Part shown: piece by piece, positions 57,601 through 64,000 of the stretch
Position numbering within the stretch: the stretch's first letter is position 1
Layout of the letters: each line of letters starts with the position of its first letter
Origin: an uncultured Cellvibrionales bacterium
GTDB lineage: Bacteria; Pseudomonadota; Gammaproteobacteria; Pseudomonadales; Cellvibrionaceae
Assembly (NCBI GenBank): GCA_913020115.1
Contig: CAJWBQ010000015.1
Location: 1-64,000, forward strand
DNA length: 64,000 nt
Direction: 5' to 3'
Translations under genes and position numbers: made by a program
Notes under the pieces: generated by a model
Told to the model about the DNA's origin: nothing
The model's input: the letters and a program-made list of their open reading frames with translations, nothing else
Database searches by the model: none

Positions 57601-58654
57601 AAAACCCCTAATATTCGACATGGCTTTTTTACGTCTTCCCTTAAACGAAAACGATGATTCAGGTCAAAGTGTTGATGCGCTGGCGGATGTCAATTTAGAA
57701 AAAATGGTTGCAGTTTCTTTCTCAACTCAGGAATTTAGCCTTGGTGCTGATTCATATGGCAGTTGGAGTTTTGAATTAGAACCTGATGAAGCCGGCGTGA
57801 ATATATCAGAAATTATGGGCAGCGTACGAGGCATAGATGTACGTGGTCCCGAACTAGATACAGGTGCCACCATGACATGGCGCGCGAGTGATGCTGGGCC
57901 TCATACCACCTTTCAAGGGCGCCTAGACATGCATAATCTCGCTGATACCCTTGTTGCCTGGGAGCAGCCCGAGTTGTTGGAGAGTAAAAAAGCCATTTTT
58001 GATGCCGACCTTTCATGGTCAGGTAGCCCCGCAAATTTCCAGCTGAACATTATTCGTGGCGATTTACTCATGAATGTAGAAGAAGGTCGATTTAATCGTG
58101 CGGCAGGAGTCGGTGACAACCCACTGCTTCGGCTGATTGGATTATTGAATTTCGACACCTGGGTTAGGCGACTAAAGTTGGATTTCTCTGACGTTGTTAA
58201 TAGCGGAATGGCTTACGATAGAATTCAGTCGAACATGCATTTCGAGCCAGGAAACCTGTTCTTAGCAGAGCCCCTAACCGTAAAAACGCCCTCTAGTAAA
58301 ATGCAGCTAGCGGGCACGATTAACCTAATTGACGAAACACTAGATACACGTTTAGTCGCTACCTTGCCAGTGGGCAACAACCTCTCACTTTGGGCCGCTT
58401 TTGCCGCGGGTCTGCCCGCCGCCGCTGGTGTATATGTGGCAAGTAAACTGTTCGAAAAACAAATTGACCAACTGTCGTCCTTAAGTTATTCCATAGAGGG
58501 TCCATGGGCAGACCCAAAGGTGAACTTTCAGCGAATGTTTGACGCCAATTCCGCAGAGAAAACCGGTAAAACAGCCGCTTCCGCCAGAGAAGAAGCACGT
58601 AAAGAAGCCGACGAGCAGGAAATGAAGGAATTAAATCCAGATCCCGAGCTCTAA
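54638..58654 (+). CDS. yhdP: YhdP-family AsmA-like envelope protein
   Basis: Very large inner-membrane-anchored protein proposed to bridge the periplasm and carry phospholipids to the outer membrane (YhdP/TamB/AsmA group). Seen: 1338 aa; one N-terminal transmembrane helix (GGAAILLIALAALVQLG); AsmA-like start GMAVELGSVEGEW; repetitive beta-strand pattern for about 1200 residues; AsmA-like C-terminal region with NLFLAEPLTVKTPSSKMQLAGTINL; charged helical tail. Directly after rng, as in pseudomonads. Confidence 0.93.
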   Translation: MSDIVRSVVRKFWGGAAILLIALAALVQLGRMSTAYLENYNTELAAYFSSLTGMAVELGSVEGEWSGLLPSFEIRDLRLLDHSGSAALTISQAKLRLNIFDSLRSFRPIIDELTLSELSLAFEQNEEGRWWLSGMPVSTSKLDSNLPIDDIFDIFLLGPRIRLEKANLAFAFFSGHQSAIQVPIIDLENTEQFHRLSAGLTVAGREDAVQLIVEGHGDPRDQEHFSAQAWLRLHQLPTQRALDAIASFIGKEAISTHIDSASDDQSEAANTGLLNFELWVSSAGESGYSFDGQVGADSLPLDLARVRPELERLALDFNGFWYPDKRFSLSLLNVFVNDAQSIEPFNVQLSRGRKSDTLNIVADQLGLGSWYKFAESHDLLTGRLGEVMNILSPQGTLKNLVAVLPLSEPKQWKLSANLAQVSAQAWKGAPAVTQVDGYLQADQQGGLVDLNSLHGFSMHYPLAYKLPMVYSRAQGQVRWSLQPENNAIYVNSGLLNFSGEDGEAAAYFHVFAPWIKGSAESEMILQIGLKNSRVKYHEKYVPFTLPDSLENWLTQSIGGGELSDGGFLFRGSLTKGAADKRSIQLFLNMQNADLNYHPDWPSLSQVDALLTVDDFDVMADVATGKIYDSIISDTQVLVSPHPLGEGSLLNLQGILSGDASDGLRVLRESPIRKAIGGSLDTWVLQGESLTTLDLTVPLKVGEPGMRQNVEIALTNATLDMRNLRLNASGVNGLIRYSDMDGLQAEGLSAELWQRPIDIAISSPVLPSGTRNTLVSVEGNVLLETVSDWTRLPELKFLEGDSDFVAEVTIPARASADYFALLKVRSSLEGATLKLPAPFGKTADEAVAFSLEAPITAEGTVYNIHYGELANGLFAEQGGQLIRAGIALGEQASLPAPGIFAINGHAERFEFSAWNDVFKRYQVLRDGARSNSEGPGIQQTINLSFTEFDYEGYVIDGLDLNGLREEDSWQLNASSQMTAGKITVFDNAEKPLIFDMAFLRLPLNENDDSGQSVDALADVNLEKMVAVSFSTQEFSLGADSYGSWSFELEPDEAGVNISEIMGSVRGIDVRGPELDTGATMTWRASDAGPHTTFQGRLDMHNLADTLVAWEQPELLESKKAIFDADLSWSGSPANFQLNIIRGDLLMNVEEGRFNRAAGVGDNPLLRLIGLLNFDTWVRRLKLDFSDVVNSGMAYDRIQSNMHFEPGNLFLAEPLTVKTPSSKMQLAGTINLIDETLDTRLVATLPVGNNLSLWAAFAAGLPAAAGVYVASKLFEKQIDQLSSLSYSIEGPWADPKVNFQRMFDANSAEKTGKTAASAREEARKEADEQEMKELNPDPEL

Positions 58655-58699
58655 ACATCTGCCCACGCGGCATATGTCCTACAATCAAAGGCAAAACAA

Positions 58700-59248
58700 A
58701 TGAAAAATTTATCTCTCGCCGGGATTCTAAGCTTAGGTTTACTGATCGCTGCCTGCAGTGAAATGCCCGACTCCTCTGCTGATGCATTAGCACTGATGAG
58801 CGTCTCCGAAGCCAAAGCTTTAATTGCTGATGGTCGTAACCTAGAATCCATTCCCAAAGCCACCTGGCGAGAGCTGCTCACCCCAGAACAGTATCGCGTG
58901 ATGTGGAAAAATGGCACAGAGCGAGCATTTTCCGGCTCCTTATTAAAAAACAAAACAGAGGGAGTCTACGTCACCGCAGGGTGTCGCTTACCCGTATTCA
59001 GCTCCGAGCACAAATTCAAATCTGGCACCGGCTGGCCGAGTTTTTACGAAATGTTAAACAAAGAAAACGTAGTACTAAAAACAGATTACAGCTGGGGCAT
59101 GAAGCGGATTGAAGTACAATCCAAGTGCGGCGAACATCTTGGGCACGTCTTTGAAGATGGCCCCGCTCCCACAGGTTTGCGCTACTGCTTAAACTCAGCC
59201 GCATTGGCCTTCGTGCCCAGCAAAGCCTCAATGCCACCTAAAGATTGA
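58700..59248 (+). CDS. msrB: lipoprotein peptide-methionine (R)-S-oxide reductase (MsrB)
   Basis: Repairs methionine-R-sulfoxide in envelope proteins. Seen: 182 aa; lipoprotein signal ending LLIAAC (C19); MsrB domain from about residue 55 with SGTGWPSFYEML, H136 and H139 in GEHLGHVFEDGP, and catalytic C153 in RYCLNSAALAF. Only one cysteine of each zinc pair remains (C95 and C133), and the Cys common in SGCGWPSF is T110, so zinc binding and the recycling mechanism probably differ from the E. coli enzyme. Located 45 bp after yhdP. Confidence 0.92.
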   Translation: MKNLSLAGILSLGLLIAACSEMPDSSADALALMSVSEAKALIADGRNLESIPKATWRELLTPEQYRVMWKNGTERAFSGSLLKNKTEGVYVTAGCRLPVFSSEHKFKSGTGWPSFYEMLNKENVVLKTDYSWGMKRIEVQSKCGEHLGHVFEDGPAPTGLRYCLNSAALAFVPSKASMPPKD

Positions 59249-59286
59249 TTTCGTTTTTTCTCGTCTTCTACTGCTGAGCGATTTTT

Positions 59287-59604
59287 ATGAAAATGGTTTA
59301 TACCAATGAGAATCGCCTCATCACAGGTAACGCCAGTAATATCCTTGAAAACCATGGAATAAAAATCGTTCTCAAAAATGAATTTTCCTCCAGCGCATCC
59401 GGCGAAATATCCGCTTTCGACACCTGGCCCGAAATATGGGTAGTCAACGATTCCGACTACGAAAAAGCCGTTAAAATAATAGAAAACTCACTGAGCCGCG
59501 ATAGCGCACCTGAATGGTTATGCACACATTGCGCCGAAAAAAATGACGCCTCCTTCGAACTATGCTGGAACTGCCAGAGCCTTCCCCTAAAATCACCGAC
59601 CTAA
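59287..59604 (+). CDS. DUF2007 domain protein with zinc ribbon
   Basis: Putative signal-transducing protein of unknown role. Seen: 105 aa; DUF2007 domain (about 1-68, ending WVVNDSDYEKAVKIIE) and a C-terminal zinc ribbon with C79/C82 and C93/C96 (CTHC...CWNC). Follows msrB by 38 bp. Element copy B begins 21 nt after its stop codon in the same orientation. Confidence 0.85.
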   Translation: MKMVYTNENRLITGNASNILENHGIKIVLKNEFSSSASGEISAFDTWPEIWVVNDSDYEKAVKIIENSLSRDSAPEWLCTHCAEKNDASFELCWNCQSLPLKSPT

Positions 59605-59625
59605 AAGAAAGATCATCCGCAGTTA

Positions 59626-59803
59626 GGTTTGGTCGCACCTTGGGAGTAGTTGCGCCCACTCAGAACGCGTTTTAGCCTTTCCCCTCTGACCAAGGTCTTT
59701 GAGCGAGGACTGTTTGAGCGTCTTCATGCGAGTTCCGCAGCGGCTTGGTCAGAGGGGAAAGGCGTGCGTTCGGGCGCAGCTATTCCCAAGGTGCGGCCAA
59801 ACC
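59626..59803 (+). repeat. palindromic structured element, copy B
   Basis: 178-bp imperfect palindrome. Outer arms 59626-59657 and 59772-59803 (32 nt) pair with three wobbles and no mismatch. Inner stem 59675-59694 against 59744-59763 is 20 bp and perfect. The 49-nt loop contains two TTTGAGCG repeats and a small TGCG-agttc-CGCA hairpin. Loop and inner stem match copy A (39735-39913, inverted) closely; the outer arms do not. Lies between the convergent DUF2007 and darP genes. Confidence 0.88.
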
Positions 59804-59823
59804 GGAAGGTATGAGAAAACTAC

Positions 59824-60363
59824 CTAATTCTCAGTGCTCATAAAATCACGCAAATACTTAAACAACTTACGAGCATTCGTAGGTGGTTTATTCTCCTTAC
59901 GATCCTTCAAAGCAGCCCTTAAAACCTGCCGTAAATACTGACGATCAGTACCTGGATGTGCTCCTGCAAACTCATTCAAAGCCGCGTCGCCTTCTTCCAA
60001 AATCCGATCCCGCCAATTCTCAGCCTGCTGCAAAAAATGCACCTGCTCCGCATCTTTTTGTTGCTGCCGCTCCAGAGTCGCCTCAATCGCATCGCGGTCT
60101 GCCGAACGCATCAACTTCCCAATGAACTGCAACTGGCGTCGGTAGCCCTCCCGGTGTTTCATCACTCTCGCTTGCATAATGGCGTCACGCAGAGGTTCCT
60201 CCAGAGGAATTTCACGCAAGTGCTTTTCATTCAGAGTGACGAGCAGCTTGCCCAGCTCCTGCATCTCCTCCATATCGCGTTTTACCTGACTTTTGCTCTT
60301 AGGCAAATCCTCATCAAAATCGAGGTCCGCGGGTGGGCGAGGTAAATCTTTTTTTCGTGTCAT
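59824..60363 (-). CDS. darP: ribosome biogenesis factor DarP (YjgA, DUF615)
   Basis: Binds pre-50S particles late in large-subunit assembly. Seen: 179 aa, charged and helical; DEDLPKSKSQVKRDMEEMQELGKLLV, the DUF615 signature; LREAIM-like segment EEPLRDAIMQARVMKHREGYRRQLQFIGKLMR; C-terminal ARKLFKYLRDFM. Placed 6 bp after mgtE on the same strand, at the end of the rpoN-ptsO-mgtE series. Confidence 0.93.
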   Translation of the reverse strand: MTRKKDLPRPPADLDFDEDLPKSKSQVKRDMEEMQELGKLLVTLNEKHLREIPLEEPLRDAIMQARVMKHREGYRRQLQFIGKLMRSADRDAIEATLERQQQKDAEQVHFLQQAENWRDRILEEGDAALNEFAGAHPGTDRQYLRQVLRAALKDRKENKPPTNARKLFKYLRDFMSTEN

Positions 60364-60369
60364 GATTCT

Positions 60370-61740
60370 CTATGCATAAAATAGGGTGGCAAGACCCAGA
60401 AAAGCGAAAAACCCTACCACATCGGTTACCGTTGTAAGGGCAACACCGCCAGCCAGGGCGGGGTCAATGTTGATACGTTTCAATAATACCGGTAAAAGCG
60501 CGCCAGCAATGGCCGCTGTCAGTAAATTAATCACCATAGCCGCTGCAATGATTAGAGCAAGAATAATATCATTGAACCAAGCGGATACCACAGCACCCAT
60601 AACCAGTGCCCATAGTAGGCCATTGATTAGGCCTACGCGAAACTCCTTAGATAGAAGCCAGCTGATATTGTTGCGCCCCACTTGCCCCAAAGCCATGCCG
60701 CGGATCATAACCGTGAGCGTTTGATTACCTGCTACGCCTCCCATACTGGCAACAATCGGCATGAGGATAGCCAGAGCGACAACTTTATCCAGCGTGTCTT
60801 GAAATATATTAATCACAGCCGATGCTATAATGGCCGTGAGTAGATTCACGCCCAGCCAAATGGCTCGCCTCGGCGTGGTGCGCATAACCGGCGCAAAAGT
60901 ATCTTCTTCTTCGTCGAGGCCCGCTAGGCTCATCAGAGAGTGGTCGGCGTCATCGCGAATCACATCAACCACGTCATCAATAGTGATTCGGCCTAATAAT
61001 TTACCTTGATCATCGACCACCGGTGCAGAAACCCAGTTATGCCGCTCAAATAAACTCGCCACTTTACTATCGGGCATCTGAACGTTAATGCTGTCAGCTT
61101 CAGCGTCCATAATCTCTCGCACTGTAACGGCCGTATCAGTAGTTAATAATTTTGATATTGGCAGGGTACCTAAAAACTCATCGTTTCTATTGACCACAAA
61201 CAGGCAGTCAGTTGCTGCAGGTATTTCCTCGTGACGACGCAAGTAACGCAGAACCACGTCTAGGGTAAAGCGCGGCCTAACCGTGATGGTGTCTGTATCC
61301 ATCAAGCCGCCAGCGGTGTCTTCGTCGTAAGACAGTACACATTCGACACGCTGCCGGTCCTGTGCGCTCATCGCCGCAAGCACTTCTTTTATGACACGGT
61401 TGGGTAATTGTTGGAGAATGTCAGCTAGGTCATCAGCGTCCATGCCCTCAGTGATTTCGACCACCTCTTGGGTGTCCATGTGCCGCAAGAAGGCCGCTTG
61501 TATATCTTCAGATAATTCCTGAAGCACATCGCCTTCGCGGTCGCGGTCAACCCAGCGCCATAACACTCGACGAGCCTGTGGAGGGGATGATTCTAAGAGG
61601 TGGGCAATTTCCGCCGCCTGCAAACCATTGAGCAACTGCATGATTTGTTTTGCAGCGCCCGTTTCCAAGGCCTCGTAAAGCTCCCCAAGCTGGACCTGGG
61701 TTTGTACTTCAAGTTCTTCACTGCTGGCTTGGTGAGGCAT
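60370..61740 (-). CDS. mgtE: magnesium transporter MgtE
   Basis: Mg2+ channel of the MgtE/SLC41 family, gated by its cytosolic domains. Seen: 456 aa; N-terminal MgtE_N helical superhelix (about 1-130); two CBS domains (about 130-255; DTDTITVRPRFTLDVVLRYLR and APVVDDQGKLLGRITIDDVVDVI); five transmembrane helices at the C-terminus with ILMPIVASMGGVAGNQTLTVMIRGMALGQV, the selectivity region, and DPALAGGVALTTVTDVVGFFAFLGLATL. Directly abuts ptsO. Confidence 0.95.
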   Translation of the reverse strand: MPHQASSEELEVQTQVQLGELYEALETGAAKQIMQLLNGLQAAEIAHLLESSPPQARRVLWRWVDRDREGDVLQELSEDIQAAFLRHMDTQEVVEITEGMDADDLADILQQLPNRVIKEVLAAMSAQDRQRVECVLSYDEDTAGGLMDTDTITVRPRFTLDVVLRYLRRHEEIPAATDCLFVVNRNDEFLGTLPISKLLTTDTAVTVREIMDAEADSINVQMPDSKVASLFERHNWVSAPVVDDQGKLLGRITIDDVVDVIRDDADHSLMSLAGLDEEEDTFAPVMRTTPRRAIWLGVNLLTAIIASAVINIFQDTLDKVVALAILMPIVASMGGVAGNQTLTVMIRGMALGQVGRNNISWLLSKEFRVGLINGLLWALVMGAVVSAWFNDIILALIIAAAMVINLLTAAIAGALLPVLLKRINIDPALAGGVALTTVTDVVGFFAFLGLATLFYA

Positions 61741-62010
61741 TTATTCACCCTCGCCAAAAAAATCATTAATGAGTTCGGCGATTGTTTCGGAGGCCAAGAT
61801 CTCGTCTTTGCCCTCAATTTCTAGGTCTAGCAAGGTGCCCTGACTGGCCGCCAATAGCATGAGTGACATAACACTCTTAGCGTCGACTAATTTCCCATCG
61901 ACACCCACTTGAATTTGGCTGCTAAAGCGCGCAGAGGTGGTGGCCAATTTTGCGGCGGCTCGGGCGTGTAGGCCTAATTTATTGATTATGGTGATTTGAG
62001 TTTTAATCAT
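61741..62010 (-). CDS. ptsO: nitrogen-PTS phosphocarrier protein NPr
   Basis: HPr-like carrier passing phosphate from EI-Ntr to EIIA-Ntr. Seen: 89 aa from MIKTQITIINKLG; phospho-His H15 in GLHARAAAKL; VDAKSVMSLMLLAASQGT with the conserved Ser region; acidic C-terminus. The frame is open a further 40 codons upstream into rapZ, but the ATG at 62010 gives the family N-terminus and lies 5 bp after the rapZ stop. Confidence 0.95.
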   Translation of the reverse strand: MIKTQITIINKLGLHARAAAKLATTSARFSSQIQVGVDGKLVDAKSVMSLMLLAASQGTLLDLEIEGKDEILASETIAELINDFFGEGE

Positions 62011-62015
62011 GCGCG

Positions 62016-62882
62016 TTAGGGTTGACCTCGCAGTTCTCGATGGCGTACTTGAACGTTGGCATAGTCGCCGGCGAAGGCCGCGAGCAGTTTTTGGCTGAGA
62101 TATACAGAGCGATGCTGGCCGCCAGTGCAACCTATAGCGACTGTAATGTAACTGCGATTGTTCGCTTCGAAGCTGGGCAGCCAGCGACGTAAGTATTGCT
62201 CAATGTCTTTTAGCATGTCGTTTACGTCTTGCTCGGCTGAGAGAAATTCAATAACGCCATCATCTAAGCCTGTTTGGGTGCGAAGCGGCGCTTTCCAGTA
62301 AGGGTTGGGTAGGCAGCGAACATCAAAAACATGATCGGCATCCATAGGAACGCCGTATTTAAATCCAAAGGACTGAAATAGTATGGCCATCCCGGGGGTC
62401 TTCTCGCCTGCCACTCGCTGCTTAATTAGGTCGCGTAAGTCATGAAGGCTGAGATTACTGGTATCTACTACAAGATCGGCATGACTGAGTATTGGCTCCA
62501 GTAGGTCTTGTTCTTGGGTGATGGCCTCTTGCAAGTCTACTTGCGGGTTACTGAGCGGGTGCTTGCGCCTCGTTTCACTGAAACGGGTGATTAATACGGG
62601 TAGCTTGGCGTCGAGATAAAAAATCTCTGTGCTTACGTCGGGGTGTTGTATTTGTTCCAGTAAGCTTGGGAATTGCTCTAGATTTTTCAGATCATTACGA
62701 GCGTCAATACTCACCGCGACACGAGGTTCCTCTTCGTGTTTCTGAGCGGATATTTGTTTTACCAAGTCAGGTAATAAGCTGGCGGGTAAGTTGTCAATGC
62801 AATTAAAACCCACGTCTTCCAATACGTGAAGGGCGGTGCTCTTTCCGGATCCTGAGCGTCCACTGATAATAACCAATCGCAT
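62016..62882 (-). CDS. rapZ: RNase adapter protein RapZ
   Basis: Nucleotide-binding adapter; in E. coli it presents GlmZ sRNA to RNase E and senses glucosamine-6-P. Seen: 288 aa; Walker A SGRSGSGKSTAL; Walker B-like YLDAKLPVLITRFSETRRKHPL; FGFKYGVPMDADHVFDVRCLPNPYW; C-terminal IGCTGGQHRSVYLSQKL. Between ptsN and ptsO, the standard position. Confidence 0.96.
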   Translation of the reverse strand: MRLVIISGRSGSGKSTALHVLEDVGFNCIDNLPASLLPDLVKQISAQKHEEEPRVAVSIDARNDLKNLEQFPSLLEQIQHPDVSTEIFYLDAKLPVLITRFSETRRKHPLSNPQVDLQEAITQEQDLLEPILSHADLVVDTSNLSLHDLRDLIKQRVAGEKTPGMAILFQSFGFKYGVPMDADHVFDVRCLPNPYWKAPLRTQTGLDDGVIEFLSAEQDVNDMLKDIEQYLRRWLPSFEANNRSYITVAIGCTGGQHRSVYLSQKLLAAFAGDYANVQVRHRELRGQP

Positions 62883-62902
62883 AACACGGTGTTCCTGTTT
62901 AC

Positions 62903-63361
62903 TTATGAGGAGGGTATATCAAGAGCTGAATTGTAAAGCATCTGGCTGTTGCTTGCCTGCCTTAATGCCTGCCTATAGCTGGGCTCAGAAAATGCTCCGG
63001 CCAGTGAAGCGAGCGTTTGCAGGTGTTCATCGTTGGCTTCTTCCGGCACCAATAAAGCAAATAGAATATCAACGGGTTTGCCGTCTATCGCGTCGTATTC
63101 TATAGGTGTTCTCAAGGTGATGAGTGCGCCGGTGGTAGCCGTGCAGTGTTTAACTCGGCAGTGTGGTATTGCAATGCCATGTCCAATGCCTGTTGACCCC
63201 AGTCTTTCTCTAGCAATTAGGCTGCGCAATAGGTCTCTGGCGTCGAGGCTGCCAAGGTCCTGTGCAATTGTTTGAGCAAGTTGTTCTAAAACACGTTTTT
63301 TGCTGCCCCCCTGCACGCCGTGTTGGGTGCGTTGGGGAGCGAGAATGGTTTTTATCTGCAT
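62903..63361 (-). CDS. ptsN: nitrogen-PTS EIIA component
   Basis: EIIA-Ntr, regulatory phosphoacceptor affecting K+ and nitrogen physiology. Seen: 152 aa, including active-site H67 in STGIGHGIAIPHCRV; VDILFALLVPEEANDEHLQTLASL. Four bases separate it from hpf, and it precedes rapZ by 20 bp. Confidence 0.96.
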   Translation of the reverse strand: MQIKTILAPQRTQHGVQGGSKKRVLEQLAQTIAQDLGSLDARDLLRSLIARERLGSTGIGHGIAIPHCRVKHCTATTGALITLRTPIEYDAIDGKPVDILFALLVPEEANDEHLQTLASLAGAFSEPSYRQALRQASNSQMLYNSALDIPSS

Positions 63362-63365
63362 AATG

Positions 63366-63659
63366 TTAGCGATGATTACTTCGTTGTTTCTCTTTGTGGC
63401 GAATGAGTTGGCGGTCTAGTTTATCAGAAAGTGTATCGATAGCGGTATAGAGGTCATTAGACTCCGAGTTGGCAAAAAAATCTTTACCGCTGACGTGTAC
63501 AGATGCTTCGGCTTTTTGAATCAATTTATCAACTGAAAGAATGACGTTGGTGCTGGTTATTCGGTCGTGGTGTTTCGACAGTCGCTCAAGTTTGGCGTTG
63601 ACATAATCTTTCATCGCCGAGCTGACCTCTACATGATGACCGCTGATATTTATTTGCAT
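63366..63659 (-). CDS. hpf: ribosome hibernation promoting factor, short type
   Basis: Binds the 30S decoding region in stationary phase and favours 100S dimers. Seen: 97 aa, the short HPF length; MQINISGHHVEVSSAMKDYV; SVHVSGKDFFANSESNDLYTAIDTLSDKLDRQL; basic tail. Directly downstream of rpoN, as in pseudomonads and enterics. Confidence 0.95.
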   Translation of the reverse strand: MQINISGHHVEVSSAMKDYVNAKLERLSKHHDRITSTNVILSVDKLIQKAEASVHVSGKDFFANSESNDLYTAIDTLSDKLDRQLIRHKEKQRSNHR

Positions 63660-63765
63660 ACATGGTTCCTCGTTGGTTGGTTAAACTCCTACCCAGCAAT
63701 TTGTTGCCAAGCTCTCGAGTGCCTAATGTCAAAAAATTATCGTTATCTACCTTATTCTGTTGTTT

Positions 63766-64000
63766 TTAGACCAAGCGTTTTCGCTCGTTCGAAGGTGGAA
63801 TACTAAGAGATTCGCGATATTTCGCAATAGTGCGACGCGCTACTTTGATGCCTTGGTCGGCCAATACGGTGGTAATTTTACTGTCGCTCAGAGGTTTCTT
63901 AACATTTTCAGCCGCGACGAGCTTTTTAATTATGGCGCGTATTGCCGTGGATGAGCACTCGCCGCCGCTGTCGGTGGCTACATGGCTAGAGAAGAAATAC
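63766..64000 (-). CDS. rpoN: RNA polymerase sigma-54 factor, C-terminal part (cut by window end)
   Basis: Only the last 77 codons are inside the window. Seen after reverse translation: [14 protein letters not shown]..., the sigma-54 DNA-binding domain, followed by the RpoN box [10 protein letters not shown] (consensus ARRTVAKYRE) and the stop TAA at 63766-63768. Its position upstream of hpf-ptsN-rapZ-ptsO matches the usual rpoN operon. A gap of 106 bp separates it from hpf. Confidence 0.95.
   Translation of the reverse strand, partial: YFFSSHVATDSGGECSSTAIRAIIKKLVAAENVKKPLSDSKITTVLADQGIKVARRTIAKYRESLSIPPSNERKRLV

Noticed and set aside
59622..59803. Element B as an integron attC site (GTTAGGT at its left edge fits GTTRRRY)
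   Set aside because: The matching RYYYAAC is not present at the other edge, the core site is in the wrong arrangement, copy A lacks it, and there is no integrase or cassette array.
59883..60345. Overlapping open frames on the + strand (80 and 129 codons)
   Set aside because: They are antisense to darP, whose protein is clearly recognisable on the - strand.
62011..62130. 40-codon N-terminal extension of ptsO
   Set aside because: It overlaps rapZ in another frame; the NPr family starts at the ATG at 62010.

Overview
The window looks like chromosome from a free-living, aerobic, probably marine gammaproteobacterium close to Cellvibrionales or Pseudomonadales. Base composition is moderate and gene packing is dense. 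Two blocks follow an order I recall from Pseudomonas: DUF3108-purN-purM | DUF2066-hda | DUF2069-wrbA-arsC | yihY-thioredoxin, and gatB-gatA-gatC | mreB-mreC-mreD-maf-rng-yhdP followed by the rpoN-hpf-ptsN-rapZ-ptsO cluster. The taxonomic call is inference from protein content and synteny. I saw no tRNA, rRNA, CRISPR array, insertion sequence, prophage or recognised defence locus.

Layout. 1-14.2 kb: housekeeping genes (cell-wall peptidase, DUF885 lipoprotein, purine synthesis, DnaA inactivation, SppA, ArsC/WrbA, YihY, thioredoxin) and a CheY/CheC-like pair. 14.3-24.8 kb: fatty-acid or hydroxyacid catabolism. One operon holds two SDRs, an APH-type kinase, an acyl-CoA dehydrogenase and a histidine phosphatase, with a divergent LysR regulator. 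A second unit holds a DmdC/FadE5-type acyl-CoA dehydrogenase and a FadB-like bifunctional enzyme, divergent from a PAS histidine kinase and its FixJ-like regulator. 27-33.4 kb: signalling genes (orphan FlhG/MinD-like ATPase, HDOD-histidine kinase, REC-PAS-GGDEF-EAL protein) and an unusual short Hfq-like protein. 33.6-39.7 kb: Yej/Opp-type peptide ABC importer. 40-46.6 kb: truncated haemoglobin, MATE pump, DoxX protein, RhlB-type helicase, REC-REC-GGDEF cyclase, CysZ. 46.6-58.7 kb: GatCAB, MreBCD, Maf, RNase G and YhdP. 58.7-64 kb: lipoprotein MsrB, DUF2007 protein, DarP, MgtE, and the nitrogen-PTS/rpoN operon, with rpoN cut by the window edge.

The most notable signal is a two-copy palindromic element of about 178 bp (39735-39913 and, inverted, 59626-59803). 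Both copies sit between convergent genes. Their loop and inner stem are conserved. Their outer arms have different sequences, yet each arm still pairs with its own partner. Read in one fixed element orientation, nine of the ten departures from perfect pairing are G-U wobbles and several inter-copy differences are compensatory, which suggests a structured RNA or a hairpin-propagated element. Other items: mreC preceded by a perfect AGGAGG that points to an ATA codon, a possible ATT start for the DUF3108 gene with the same 7-nt spacing, an Hfq-like protein lacking the rim arginines, and an ACAD plus APH-kinase pair resembling 4-hydroxyacyl-CoA catabolism.
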